DNA of 64,000 bases, taken from Splendidivirga corallicola. GTDB lineage: Bacteria > Bacteroidota > Bacteroidia > Cytophagales > Cyclobacteriaceae. Position numbers and translations under genes: made by a program. Where the stretch lies: assembly GCA_030442035.1 (NCBI GenBank), contig JAUJEA010000014.1, positions 1 to 64,000 on the forward strand, written 5' to 3'. The notes beneath the pieces were generated by a model that searched no databases, was not told where the DNA came from, and saw nothing but the letters and a program-made list of their open reading frames with translations. Positions 20,171-28,540 of this stretch are shown one piece after another; positions within the stretch are counted from its first letter, which is position 1; each line of letters begins with the position of its first letter.

Positions 20171-20253
20171 TACAAATTGAGCTAATCACAATAAGGATTA
20201 TTCCGTTGTGAAAACATTTAAAGCGGCCCCGATTCTGTCGGGGTCGTTTTTTT
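20171..20253 (+). ncRNA. tracrRNA
   Basis: The anti-repeat (20171-20192) reads TACAAATTGAGCTAATCACA and pairs with the CRISPR repeat as a 12-bp lower stem and a 9-bp upper stem, with two unpaired U in the crRNA. Downstream comes a nexus-like segment AAGGATTATTCCGTTGTG (20193-20210), an A-rich linker, and a terminator: CGGCCCCGA (20224-20232) pairs with TCGGGGTCG (20238-20246), then seven T (20247-20253). It is transcribed away from cas9. The true 5' end may be a few bases upstream; TACCTTAG at 20159-20166 resembles a Bacteroidota -7 element, but is too close to 20171 unless the start is inside the anti-repeat region. Confidence 0.92.
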
Positions 20254-20939
20254 ATGAGATTTCTGCCGGTTCACATTTTTTCCTGCTGTACATTTCCCTT
20301 TATCAGCCATATTAAAAATCTTTTTGCTTTTTAAAACCATAGCAACGCGACAATGAAAACCATTGCCAGTTTCAAAAAAGTCACCAAAAAGTATATTTAA
20401 ATAATAGCTCGTTAGAAAAATGGATATCATTTGAATTTATAAAAATTGCAGAAATGATAAAAGGGGCTTTGTCAGAGACCTAATGAACTGATGTGTAAGG
20501 TTTCAAGTAATTCCTGTAGAAAGATAAGGTTGTTACATTGTACATAGGAAAATCAGACATGTTTCGGATCAAGCACAAAAGCCGTGTAGTAATAAGATCA
20601 TTGAGATAATTGATAAACAGGCACTTCGATCAAACAAGATGTACAGACACCCTGAAGGTGTCAGACATCGATAATAGCCTGAATCCATATTTTACCCCAA
20701 TGTTAATCCGGATCCTGTTTTGTCATTTTCCTTAACCCTAACTTAAAACCCTCATAATCATGGGTTCACAACTGCTGAGTATTTTTGTTCTAAATATTCA
20801 GTGTTTTGAAATATATCATTTTTCAATACCATTCATTCATCATCAACCTTTTCCTCTCCCGGTTACGGACACTCTGGTCACCTCTAAAGTTCAGCAAAAT
20901 AAAAAATAAGAAGAACACTAAATTTTTATTCTTCACTAA
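20254..20939. other. Intergenic region with no recognised gene
   Basis: Between the tracrRNA terminator and the LpxH-like gene I see no supportable reading frame. The 70-codon minus-strand frame ending at 20218 covers the tracrRNA terminator and is spurious. A short inverted repeat with core ACACC-TGAAGGTGT lies near 20649-20661. The region marks the boundary of the CRISPR-Cas locus. Confidence 0.5.
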
Positions 20940-21791
20940 ATGACAAAGAAAAAGAGAGAAGTGGATATCGTGGTGATATCTGATGTGCATCTTGGTACTT
21001 ATGGTTGTCATGCCAAAGAACTATTGCGGTACCTCAAGAGCATCAAGCCGCAACGTGTGATTTTAAATGGAGATATCATTGATATCTGGCAGTTTAAAAA
21101 ACGTTATTGGCCCAAATCACACATGCAGGTTGTTAAGTATCTGATGGGTTGGGTCACAAAAGGTGTAAAGGTATATTACATTACAGGTAACCATGATGAA
21201 ATGCTACGCAAGTTTGTCGGATTCAAAATAGGCTCCTTTAAAATTGTTAATAAGCTTGTCCTGAGATTTAATAACCAACGTGCCTGGTTGTTTCATGGTG
21301 ATGTCTTCGATGTGACCATGCAACATTCCAAATGGCTGGCTAAACTGGGGGCAGTAGGTTATGATATGCTTATCCTGCTGAATAGAGCCGTGAATTTTAT
21401 TTCAGATAAGATGGGAAAAGGACCTGTCTCCATGTCGAAGAAGATCAAGAATAGTGTAAAATCTGCAGTGAAATTCATTAACAACTTCGAACAAACTGCA
21501 GCTGATATCGCTATTTCCAACAAATACGATTATGTCGTTTGCGGCCATATTCATCAACCTGAAATAAGGAAAATAAAGAACGAGGAAGGGGAGGTCACTT
21601 ACTTGAATTCAGGTGATTGGATCGAAAATCTGACAGCCTTGGAATATGCCAATGGCGAATGGGCTTTATATAGATATTTTGAAGATGAGAACGTAGCCGA
21701 ACATGAAACAGAAGAGGCCATGGAGCGTGTCCCGGAGAACGGTCAATTATTTGAAAATCTTCAAAAGGAATTTAACCTGCTCCAGAAGTAG
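20940..21791 (+). CDS. UDP-2,3-diacylglucosamine diphosphatase-like metallophosphoesterase
   Basis: The 283-residue calcineurin-like phosphoesterase has ordered metal motifs: VVISDVHLGTYG (D-x-H), NGDIIDIW (GD), ITGNHDEM (GNHD), LFHGDVFD and VCGHIHQPEI (GHxH). The layout matches LpxH-type enzymes that cleave UDP-diacylglucosamine in lipid A synthesis, and Bacteroidota use related proteins. The C-terminal tail is acidic. It heads a block of lipid-glycan genes reading the same way (GT28-like transferase, GH1). A paralogue acting on another lipid diphosphate is possible. Confidence 0.75.
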   Translation: MTKKKREVDIVVISDVHLGTYGCHAKELLRYLKSIKPQRVILNGDIIDIWQFKKRYWPKSHMQVVKYLMGWVTKGVKVYYITGNHDEMLRKFVGFKIGSFKIVNKLVLRFNNQRAWLFHGDVFDVTMQHSKWLAKLGAVGYDMLILLNRAVNFISDKMGKGPVSMSKKIKNSVKSAVKFINNFEQTAADIAISNKYDYVVCGHIHQPEIRKIKNEEGEVTYLNSGDWIENLTALEYANGEWALYRYFEDENVAEHETEEAMERVPENGQLFENLQKEFNLLQK

Positions 21792-21937
21792 TACTTAGCC
21801 GGAAGTAACAAGTCTTTAGAAATTAGGAGATTTTAGATTAAAGACTAAAGATCAAAATTTATAACGATGTATATTAGTTGGTTTACATTTTTTTCCTTCA
21901 ATACACCAACATATCAACGCACCAATACACTTTCAGA

Positions 21938-22984
21938 ATGAAAATTCTATACGCCATACAGGGTACTGGAAATGGACACCTGAGCAGAGCACGAGACATC
22001 ATCCCTGTTCTTCAAAAACAGGGAGATCTGGATATTTTAGTAAGCGGGATTCAAGCTGATGTTTCCATACCTTATGAGATCAAGTACAGGTTGAAAGGGT
22101 TAAGTTTTATATTTGGGAAACAAGGAGGAGTTGATATTTGGAAAACCTACCTGAAGTCAAATTCAAGGAGATTACAGAAAGAAATCAAGAGTCTACCCAT
22201 ACAGGATTACGATTTGATCATCAATGATTTCGAGCCGGTATCAGCATGGGCAGCATACCTTAAAGGGAAACCCTGTATAGGCTTAAGCCATCAGGCAGCG
22301 GTTATTGATAAGGATTCACCCAAACCAAAGAAAACCGATCGTACCGGAAAACTTATATTAAGACACTATGCTCCTACAAGCCAGTACTATGGCTTTCATT
22401 TCCAGTCTTATAATGACAATATTTTTACACCGGTCATTCGTAAACAGATCAGGAACCTGGATGTTACCAATGATGGTCATTTCACTGTCTATCTACCAGC
22501 CTATAGTGATAAAAAATTGATCAAAGTATTATCAGAAATAAAGGAGGTGAAATGGGAGGTTTTTTCAAAGCACAATAAAAAGCCTGTTCGCCATGAAAAT
22601 ATTTATATTCAACCGGTTACAAATGAGTCATTCATAGAAAGCTTTGCAAGTTGTTCGGGAATTTTGTGTGGAGCAGGATTTGAAACGCCGGCGGAAGCAC
22701 TTTATTTAAATAAAAAGCTGATGGTAATACCCATGAAGGGACAATATGAGCAGCATTGCAATGCTGCTGCTGTTAAAGCAATGGGAGTGCCAGTGTTAAA
22801 ATCTTTGAAGAAAAAGCGCATTGACAAGATTAAGGATTGGATAAACAACGGTGAGATAATCAAGGTGAATTATCCTGATATCACCGAACACATTATAGAT
22901 AAATTAATACGGAATTTTTCAACTGATCAAAAAACTACATTCGAACAGTCTTTTGATCCGGACCTTCAGTTGATCGGAGGATAA
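21938..22984 (+). CDS. GT28/MurG-like glycosyltransferase
   Basis: The start at 21938 (MKILYAIQGTGNGHLSRARD) is preferred; upstream codons open only from a TTG at 21878 and lie in repeat-like CAATACACC sequence. The 348-residue protein has a GT-B fold: an N-terminal acceptor-side domain with the glycine-rich GTGNGHLSRA loop, and a C-terminal nucleotide-sugar site CGAGFETPAEALYLNKKLMV with the following PMKGQYEQHCNA motif. It resembles UDP-sugar:lipid transferases of the MurG/diacylglycerol glucosyltransferase type. Position between an LpxH-like hydrolase and a GH1 glucosidase suggests glycolipid synthesis. Sugar and acceptor cannot be told. Confidence 0.75.
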   Translation: MKILYAIQGTGNGHLSRARDIIPVLQKQGDLDILVSGIQADVSIPYEIKYRLKGLSFIFGKQGGVDIWKTYLKSNSRRLQKEIKSLPIQDYDLIINDFEPVSAWAAYLKGKPCIGLSHQAAVIDKDSPKPKKTDRTGKLILRHYAPTSQYYGFHFQSYNDNIFTPVIRKQIRNLDVTNDGHFTVYLPAYSDKKLIKVLSEIKEVKWEVFSKHNKKPVRHENIYIQPVTNESFIESFASCSGILCGAGFETPAEALYLNKKLMVIPMKGQYEQHCNAAAVKAMGVPVLKSLKKKRIDKIKDWINNGEIIKVNYPDITEHIIDKLIRNFSTDQKTTFEQSFDPDLQLIGG

Positions 22985-23005
22985 GAAGGTCTCTGTTTGT
23001 GTTAT

Positions 23006-24367
23006 ATGAGTGAGATAATTAAACAGCCCGAAAAGCTGACAAGGGAATTTTTTGGGCATAATTTTGAATGGGGAGTTGCATCAGCTGCTTACCAAATTGA
23101 GGGGGCATATCAGGAGGATGGTAAAGGAACCTCCATCTGGGACAAATTCTCTAATAAAAAAGGAACAATATATCAGAACCAAAATGGTAATATAGCTTGT
23201 GATTTTTACCATCGTGCATCGGAAGACATCGGTCTGATGCAATCCATGAATATTCCGAATTTCAGATTTTCATTGGCCTGGTCCAGAATACTTCCTAATG
23301 GCGTCGGACGAATCAATTCCAAAGGTGTTGATTTTTATGACCGGTTGATTGATAACTGTCTGGAAGCCGGGATAGTGCCCTGGACAACACTTTACCATTG
23401 GGACCTTCCCCAGGTATTGGAAGATAAAGGCGGATGGACCAACCGTGATATTTTGCCTTGGTTCCAGGAATATACTGAAATATGTGCAAAGCAATTTGGT
23501 GATAGGATCAAGCATTGGATGGTATTAAATGAGCCCATGGTTTTTGCGGGGGCCGGGTACTTTCTTGGTGTCCATGCACCGGGAAGAAAAGGTATTAAAC
23601 AATTTTTGCCGGCTGTACATCATACCGCGCTCTGTCAAGCCGAAGGAGGAAGATTGCTGAAATCACTTCTGCCCGATGCTGAAGTAGGTACCACCTTTTC
23701 ATGCTCATATATTGAACCATTCAGATCCAATGAAAGAGATGAGAAAGCTGCTGCTAAAATAGATGCTCTGCTGAATCGTTTGTTTATAGAACCTGCACTG
23801 GGGCTAGGCTATCCCACGAAAGAGATCAAGACACTCGAGCGATTGGAGAAATATTACCGGGAAGGAGATGAAGATCGATTAATATTTGATTTTGATTTTA
23901 TCGGTGTTCAGAATTACACAAGGGAGTTGGTTAAACACGCTTATTTCGTTCCATTTGTTAATGCAAGATTGATCAAGGCTGCCAAGAGAAATGTGAAAAC
24001 CACTTTGATGGGATGGGAGGTTTACCCAGAAAGTATCTACCATATGCTTAAAAAATTTGGCAGTTATGAAGGAGTAAAAAAAATTTATATCACTGAGAGC
24101 GGCGTAGCATTTGAAGATATATTAAAAGACGGAAGTGTTAAGGACCATGACAGGAGAAGATATTTGCAAGATCACTTAGAACAAATAGCCAAAGCTCAAA
24201 AGGAAGGGATCAATGTTCAGGGATTTTTCATCTGGACCTTTACTGACAATTTCGAATGGGCGGAAGGTTATTATCCCAGATTTGGTATTGTGCACATAGA
24301 TTTCGAAACACAAAAACGAACTATAAAGGATTCGGGAATTTGGTATAAGGAATTTTTAGTCAATTAA
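23006..24367 (+). CDS. Glycoside hydrolase family 1 beta-glucosidase
   Basis: The ATG at 23006 (MSEIIKQPEKL) is chosen over an in-frame TTG three codons earlier. The 453-residue protein has GH1 signatures: FEWGVASAAYQIEGAYQEDG at the N-terminus, acid/base E176 in WMVLNEPM, and nucleophile E364 in YITESG, with FIWTFTDNFEWAEGY near the end. No signal peptide, so it is cytoplasmic and probably hydrolyses beta-glucosides or another beta-linked sugar. It starts 21 bp after the glycosyltransferase stop, so they are probably co-transcribed. Its stop codon lies at the edge of a MITE-like repeat (24362-24488). Confidence 0.92.
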   Translation: MSEIIKQPEKLTREFFGHNFEWGVASAAYQIEGAYQEDGKGTSIWDKFSNKKGTIYQNQNGNIACDFYHRASEDIGLMQSMNIPNFRFSLAWSRILPNGVGRINSKGVDFYDRLIDNCLEAGIVPWTTLYHWDLPQVLEDKGGWTNRDILPWFQEYTEICAKQFGDRIKHWMVLNEPMVFAGAGYFLGVHAPGRKGIKQFLPAVHHTALCQAEGGRLLKSLLPDAEVGTTFSCSYIEPFRSNERDEKAAAKIDALLNRLFIEPALGLGYPTKEIKTLERLEKYYREGDEDRLIFDFDFIGVQNYTRELVKHAYFVPFVNARLIKAAKRNVKTTLMGWEVYPESIYHMLKKFGSYEGVKKIYITESGVAFEDILKDGSVKDHDRRRYLQDHLEQIAKAQKEGINVQGFFIWTFTDNFEWAEGYYPRFGIVHIDFETQKRTIKDSGIWYKEFLVN

Positions 24368-24488
24368 GATAAGCTCTCAGGTATCGGGTCTCGGATGTCA
24401 GATAATCTTCTAATATGCTAAAGAACATCTTTTTGACTGAAATCTGATACCTGAAAGCTTTCAAAATATTTCCTTAAAAAATTGTATT
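24362..24488. mobile_element. MITE-like element, copy 2
   Basis: In the same orientation as copy 1 and inverted relative to 26608-26753. The central 45 bp (24410-24454, starting CTAATATGCTAAAGAACATC) matches the reverse complement of 26656-26700 with one mismatch, and similarity extends to both ends (TTAAGATAAG; TTCCTTAAAAAA). Its left edge overlaps the GH1 stop codon. Confidence 0.7.
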
Positions 24489-24581
24489 AAGTTAACGATT
24501 AACAATTTCTTTTTGAGAGGGAGGTATTCCGGGTTCTTTGATGGGCCGCATTTCCGAAGGATCGATAAAACCATTTGGACT

Positions 24582-25445
24582 CTATTTGAATTCGAACAAT
24601 GAGCCGGGTAAAGAGCTCAGAGCGGTTATCACAAAAAATAAAAGTCCAAAGTTTACAGCAATGTTAATATCAACCATTAGGAAGAATTGACCGCCATAAA
24701 CAAATACTAATTCTCTTGCTCCCAGACCACCAATTGTGAAAGGGATGATAGCCACAATGCCGGATACAAGGAACAAGGTGAGATAACCTACCATCACAGA
24801 ATCTTGCACTTGCATGGCTTCCAAAATGAAGTAAGCACAACCAACCTGTGCCAACTGAACTGTTAATGATTGAGATGAAGTGGTCAAAAATACTTTGGTA
24901 AAATCCTTGAAAAGGTATTTCAAAAAAAGTAAGAATGAAGGAAAAAGTCCTATAGCCACGATGGGCAGAAGGAATGGATATTTGAAACTTTGGTTCAATA
25001 ATATTGCATTCAAATAAACCATGGATAATGTTAAAAAGCACAATGCCACAGCGCCACTGATTCTATCAATCACCGTAGCTTTAAAAATTGGCTTCCAGGA
25101 CTTGTGGAAGCGTTTTTTGAGTGCCATAATTTTATAACCGTCTCCTCCGATACCTCCAGGCAAAAAAAGATTGTAAAACATGCCTAAATAATAAAGCTTA
25201 ATGTTCTCTGATTGGGAAATTGGAATGCCCGCAATACCTAAGAACTTTCGATAGCGGAAAGCACTTATTATCTGGGAAAGGTTGAAAAAGGCAATAGCGA
25301 GAATTAGATAAGGGAACTGGATTTTTGAAAAGATCGAAATAGCTTCAACCCGATCAATCTTCCCGAATACAATATATAAAGCGAGGCCGGAAAGTGCCAG
25401 CTTAACAAACCATTTCAGAGAGTTTTTGATTTTCTTCCTTTCCAA
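24582..25445 (-). CDS. Lysylphosphatidylglycerol synthase/AglD-like membrane protein
   Basis: The 287-residue protein has about seven predicted membrane helices and the LPG_synthase_TM/UPF0104 signature: ALYIVFGKID near the N-terminus, FYNLFLPGGIGGDGYKIMALKK at about 90-112, and IIPFTIGGLGARELVFVY near the C-terminus. It lacks a soluble aminoacyl-transferase domain, so it is probably a transmembrane flippase-like partner for polyprenyl-linked sugars rather than an MprF enzyme. Its start overlaps the end of the GT2 gene by 44 bp, so the two are translated as a pair. Two inverted MITE-like copies flank the pair. Confidence 0.8.
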   Translation of the reverse strand: MERKKIKNSLKWFVKLALSGLALYIVFGKIDRVEAISIFSKIQFPYLILAIAFFNLSQIISAFRYRKFLGIAGIPISQSENIKLYYLGMFYNLFLPGGIGGDGYKIMALKKRFHKSWKPIFKATVIDRISGAVALCFLTLSMVYLNAILLNQSFKYPFLLPIVAIGLFPSFLLFLKYLFKDFTKVFLTTSSQSLTVQLAQVGCAYFILEAMQVQDSVMVGYLTLFLVSGIVAIIPFTIGGLGARELVFVYGGQFFLMVDINIAVNFGLLFFVITALSSLPGSLFEFK

Positions 25446-26370
25446 AGAATCGTTCTTTTATTCGATAAGTGGTTTTGCTTTGAGATTCGAAATAAGTTCT
25501 AACCATCATTTCAGCCACAAAGCCGCTGGTTATTAGTTGGATGCCTCCAAGGGTCAATACTATTCCCAGTAATAAAAGTGGCCTTCCCCATATATCCTGC
25601 CCCATAATTTTTTCAATAAGCAGGTAGAAATTAATACACATACCTATTAAAAAAGACATTAAACCCATTGAGCCAAACAAGTGTATAGGCTTTTGAAAGT
25701 ACTTTTGAAAGAAAACGACCAGTAGCAAATCACTCATTACTTTTATTGTTCGTTCCAAGCCATACTTGGAACGTCCGTGGATTCTTGGTCTGTGATTTAC
25801 ATTTACTTCTAATATTTTGGCTCCTTGCATTTGAACCAAAGCTGGGATGAAACGATGCAATTCACCATACAATCCGATATTCTTTGCCACATCCGCTTTG
25901 AAAACCCGAATAGCACATCCATAATCATTGATATGCACATTAGTAGTCTTCCGAATGATGTAATTGGCTATTTTGCTTGGTATTTTACGGATAATGAAAG
26001 AATCCTTTCTTTTCGCCCTGACACCACTGACAACATCACAATTGCTTTCTTTTATCTTCTTGAGCATCATGGGAATATCCGCAGGATCATTCTGTAGATC
26101 ACCATCCATGGTGACGATAAACTTACCAATGGCTTCTTTAATCCCGGCAGATAGTGCTGATGTTTGTCCATAATTTTTATACAACATCAACAGCTTGACA
26201 CGTTCATTGGCCCAACGCTTAATTTTTCCAACAGTATCGTCAGTCGACCCATCATCAACCATGATCACTTCATAATCAAAACTATCCAATGCTTTATAGA
26301 TACTTTTGAGAAGAGGTTCTATGTTTTCTTCCTCATTCAGAACGGTAATGATAATTGATAGCTCTATCAT
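25402..26370 (-). CDS. GT2 polyprenyl-phosphate glycosyltransferase (ArnC/DPM-like)
   Basis: The 322-residue protein has a GT-A catalytic domain (LSIIITVLNEEENIEPLLKS, VDDGSTDDT, DxD-type TMDGDLQNDP, and HRPRIHGRSKYG at about 195) followed by two membrane helices (about 230-255 and 268-290). This layout is that of dolichol-phosphate-mannose synthase-like, ArnC- and GtrB-like enzymes, which load a sugar onto a polyprenyl phosphate. It overlaps the flippase-like gene and lies beside two ArnT-like GT39 genes, which use polyprenyl-phosphate sugars. The sugar is unknown. Confidence 0.88.
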   Translation of the reverse strand: MIELSIIITVLNEEENIEPLLKSIYKALDSFDYEVIMVDDGSTDDTVGKIKRWANERVKLLMLYKNYGQTSALSAGIKEAIGKFIVTMDGDLQNDPADIPMMLKKIKESNCDVVSGVRAKRKDSFIIRKIPSKIANYIIRKTTNVHINDYGCAIRVFKADVAKNIGLYGELHRFIPALVQMQGAKILEVNVNHRPRIHGRSKYGLERTIKVMSDLLLVVFFQKYFQKPIHLFGSMGLMSFLIGMCINFYLLIEKIMGQDIWGRPLLLLGIVLTLGGIQLITSGFVAEMMVRTYFESQSKTTYRIKERFFGKEENQKLSEMVC

Positions 26371-26607
26371 GGAAACGAATTTACAGACTTGGCACCCAAA
26401 AAAACAGGCTTGTTTCCATTTATAATGATTTGATAATGCTGGTTTTACATAAGCTTAAATTTTTTGAATTTTCATAGGGAAAACCCTTGAAAAACAGCTA
26501 TATAAATAAAATTTCCACTCAATATTTACACAATTTTAACTTTTCATTAAGTCTATAATTTAGCTGAATATTTAGCACTGATTTCGTTTAGTTTTATACC
26601 GCAGTTT

Positions 26608-26753
26608 AATGCCATTTTTTAAGGAAGTGTGATAAAAGCTTTCAAGTGTCAGGTATCAGGTATCAGATTTCAGCCAAAAAGATGTTCTTTAGCATATTAG
26701 AAAAAAAACTGATACCTAAGACCTGACACCTGAAGCCTTATCTTAATGGCATT
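26608..26753. mobile_element. MITE-like element, copy 3 (inverted)
   Basis: This 146-bp element is bounded by perfect 9-bp inverted repeats AATGCCATT (26608-26616) and AATGGCATT (26745-26753). Flanking it are 14-bp near-direct repeats, TTATACCGCAGTTT (26594-26607) and TTATACCGCAATTT (26752-26765), compatible with a target-site duplication. It is the best-preserved copy and lies in the 26371-26809 gap between the GT2 gene and the first GT39 gene. Confidence 0.75.
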
Positions 26754-26809
26754 ATACCGCAATTTGGAAGACTCTGAGTGTAGATTTTGATGGTCAACTG
26801 GTATTTACT

Positions 26810-28540
26810 ATGAAGGGATTACAGGCAATTTCTTGGAGATCATTTGTGTTTCTTACCATATCACTTTTGTTGGTGGTTTACTTTTGGGGCCTGGGATTGA
26901 ACGACATCTGGAACCCCAATGAGGCCTTTTATGCAGATGCCACACGGGAAATGTTTGAAAGGAATAATTTTCTTGAATTTTTCTACAATGCCGAGCATCG
27001 CTTTAATAAACCTCCCATGACTTATTGGGTTATAGCCCTTTCAGCTTCGGTGTTTGGGCTAAATGAATTTGCCATTCGATTTCCAATTGCTATGATGGCT
27101 GTGTTAACCATTTGGCTGACTTATTTGATAGGAAAGAAAATCTATGATCGAAGGGTCGGGACCATGGCGGCTGTGATCATGGCGTTGAGTGCTCAGTTTA
27201 CAGCCAATGCGCGGTATGCTACACCTGAAATTCCGCTGACGTTTTTCTTCACGCTCACATTATACCTATTTATCAGGGGGTATTCGGATAAGGACTTTAG
27301 GTTTTTACTGCTATCTTATTTCGCCTTTGGACTTACCATTCTTACAAAAGGATATCCATATCTTATTGTGATTGGCGCTATCATGGTGTCCTACCTGTTT
27401 TTTCATGCTGATTTCAATATTAAAAAGTTTTGGAAAGAACTTGGTGTACTAAGAATCCATATTGGTTTACCAATTGTTTTAATCATTGGTTTTAGCTGGC
27501 CGATGTACATGTATTGGAAATATGAAGGTCTGTTTCTTGATGTGCTTAACGCTGAAACTATGGAAAGGGCTTTGAGCTACGATAGTAAGGGATTTGAAGA
27601 CATATTCTATTATCTGATTATCTCTACCTGGGGTTTTTTTCCATATTCCCTGGCTTTTTTTGTGGCTTTAGGGTACTACCTATACCATTATAAACAACTC
27701 AAGCAAATTGCCTTTGCATTTGTATGGTTTGGAGTCATGTTGGTCATCTTTACTGCAGCCAAAGGTAAATTGCCCACTTATTTCATTCAGGCCCATACAG
27801 CGCTTTCCTTGATTACAGCAAAATTCTTAGTTGATAGAATTCCGGTGGGGACCGGCGAAAAGTTCCTATGGCATCTGAGCCTTTGGTTCCCCGGAATACT
27901 TGTAAGCATCTTAAATGGTGCTCTGATATATTGGTTTGAATTTCATTGGATATTATATCTTCTGGTAGTAATACCCTTTATAAGTTGGTTATTACTTATT
28001 CCCAAAAGACCATCCTTGTTTCAAGGATTTATTAAGATTCCTAAGGATAATCATCAACATTATTGGGGGTATCTTAAGTTGTTTCCTTTCATTACTTTTT
28101 TGCTGGCGATGGTACTTTTTTCAGTAGGAATGCTACCCAGGCTGGAGACTCTCAGACCATATGAAAAAATCGGGGAGGTGCTTCAGCAAAAGCAAATTCC
28201 TAAAGATGTGCCTTTGCTGATCGAGCATTATTTTTTCCATAACATGCCTTACTATGCGCGGCGAAACGTAGAAGGATACCTTGAACTAAATCATATCTCC
28301 GACTATTCCAATGAACACCGGGAAGTCCTGGCACTTGTACATTCGGAAAATGAAGCCATTGTTCCTGGTGCAGAGGTGTTGTGGACGGGTTTAATGTATA
28401 GACGCGGTAGTGAAGCGAAATTTTTCAAATTCTTGGGTGGGTATATCAAAACCAGTAAAGGAGATTATTCGGATTATAGAAAACTCAGTTTGATTTATAG
28501 AAATGAACACAATCCACAGAAAGACGGTAGGCGACCTTAG
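26810..28540 (+). CDS. ArnT-like GT39 glycosyltransferase (first of two)
   Basis: The 576-residue polytopic protein has roughly 11-12 predicted membrane helices. The periplasmic loop after helix 1 carries the acidic motif NPNEAFYADATREM typical of GT39/PMT/ArnT enzymes, then RFNKPPMTYWVIALSASVFGLNEFAIR. A soluble C-terminal region follows from about 470. It probably transfers a sugar from polyprenyl phosphate to lipid A or another envelope lipid or protein. It overlaps the next ArnT-like gene by 38 bp. Confidence 0.87.
   Translation: MKGLQAISWRSFVFLTISLLLVVYFWGLGLNDIWNPNEAFYADATREMFERNNFLEFFYNAEHRFNKPPMTYWVIALSASVFGLNEFAIRFPIAMMAVLTIWLTYLIGKKIYDRRVGTMAAVIMALSAQFTANARYATPEIPLTFFFTLTLYLFIRGYSDKDFRFLLLSYFAFGLTILTKGYPYLIVIGAIMVSYLFFHADFNIKKFWKELGVLRIHIGLPIVLIIGFSWPMYMYWKYEGLFLDVLNAETMERALSYDSKGFEDIFYYLIISTWGFFPYSLAFFVALGYYLYHYKQLKQIAFAFVWFGVMLVIFTAAKGKLPTYFIQAHTALSLITAKFLVDRIPVGTGEKFLWHLSLWFPGILVSILNGALIYWFEFHWILYLLVVIPFISWLLLIPKRPSLFQGFIKIPKDNHQHYWGYLKLFPFITFLLAMVLFSVGMLPRLETLRPYEKIGEVLQQKQIPKDVPLLIEHYFFHNMPYYARRNVEGYLELNHISDYSNEHREVLALVHSENEAIVPGAEVLWTGLMYRRGSEAKFFKFLGGYIKTSKGDYSDYRKLSLIYRNEHNPQKDGRRP

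Noticed and set aside
20218-20430. 70-codon minus-strand frame upstream of cas9
   Set aside because: Its end covers the tracrRNA terminator stem, and it has no recognisable feature.
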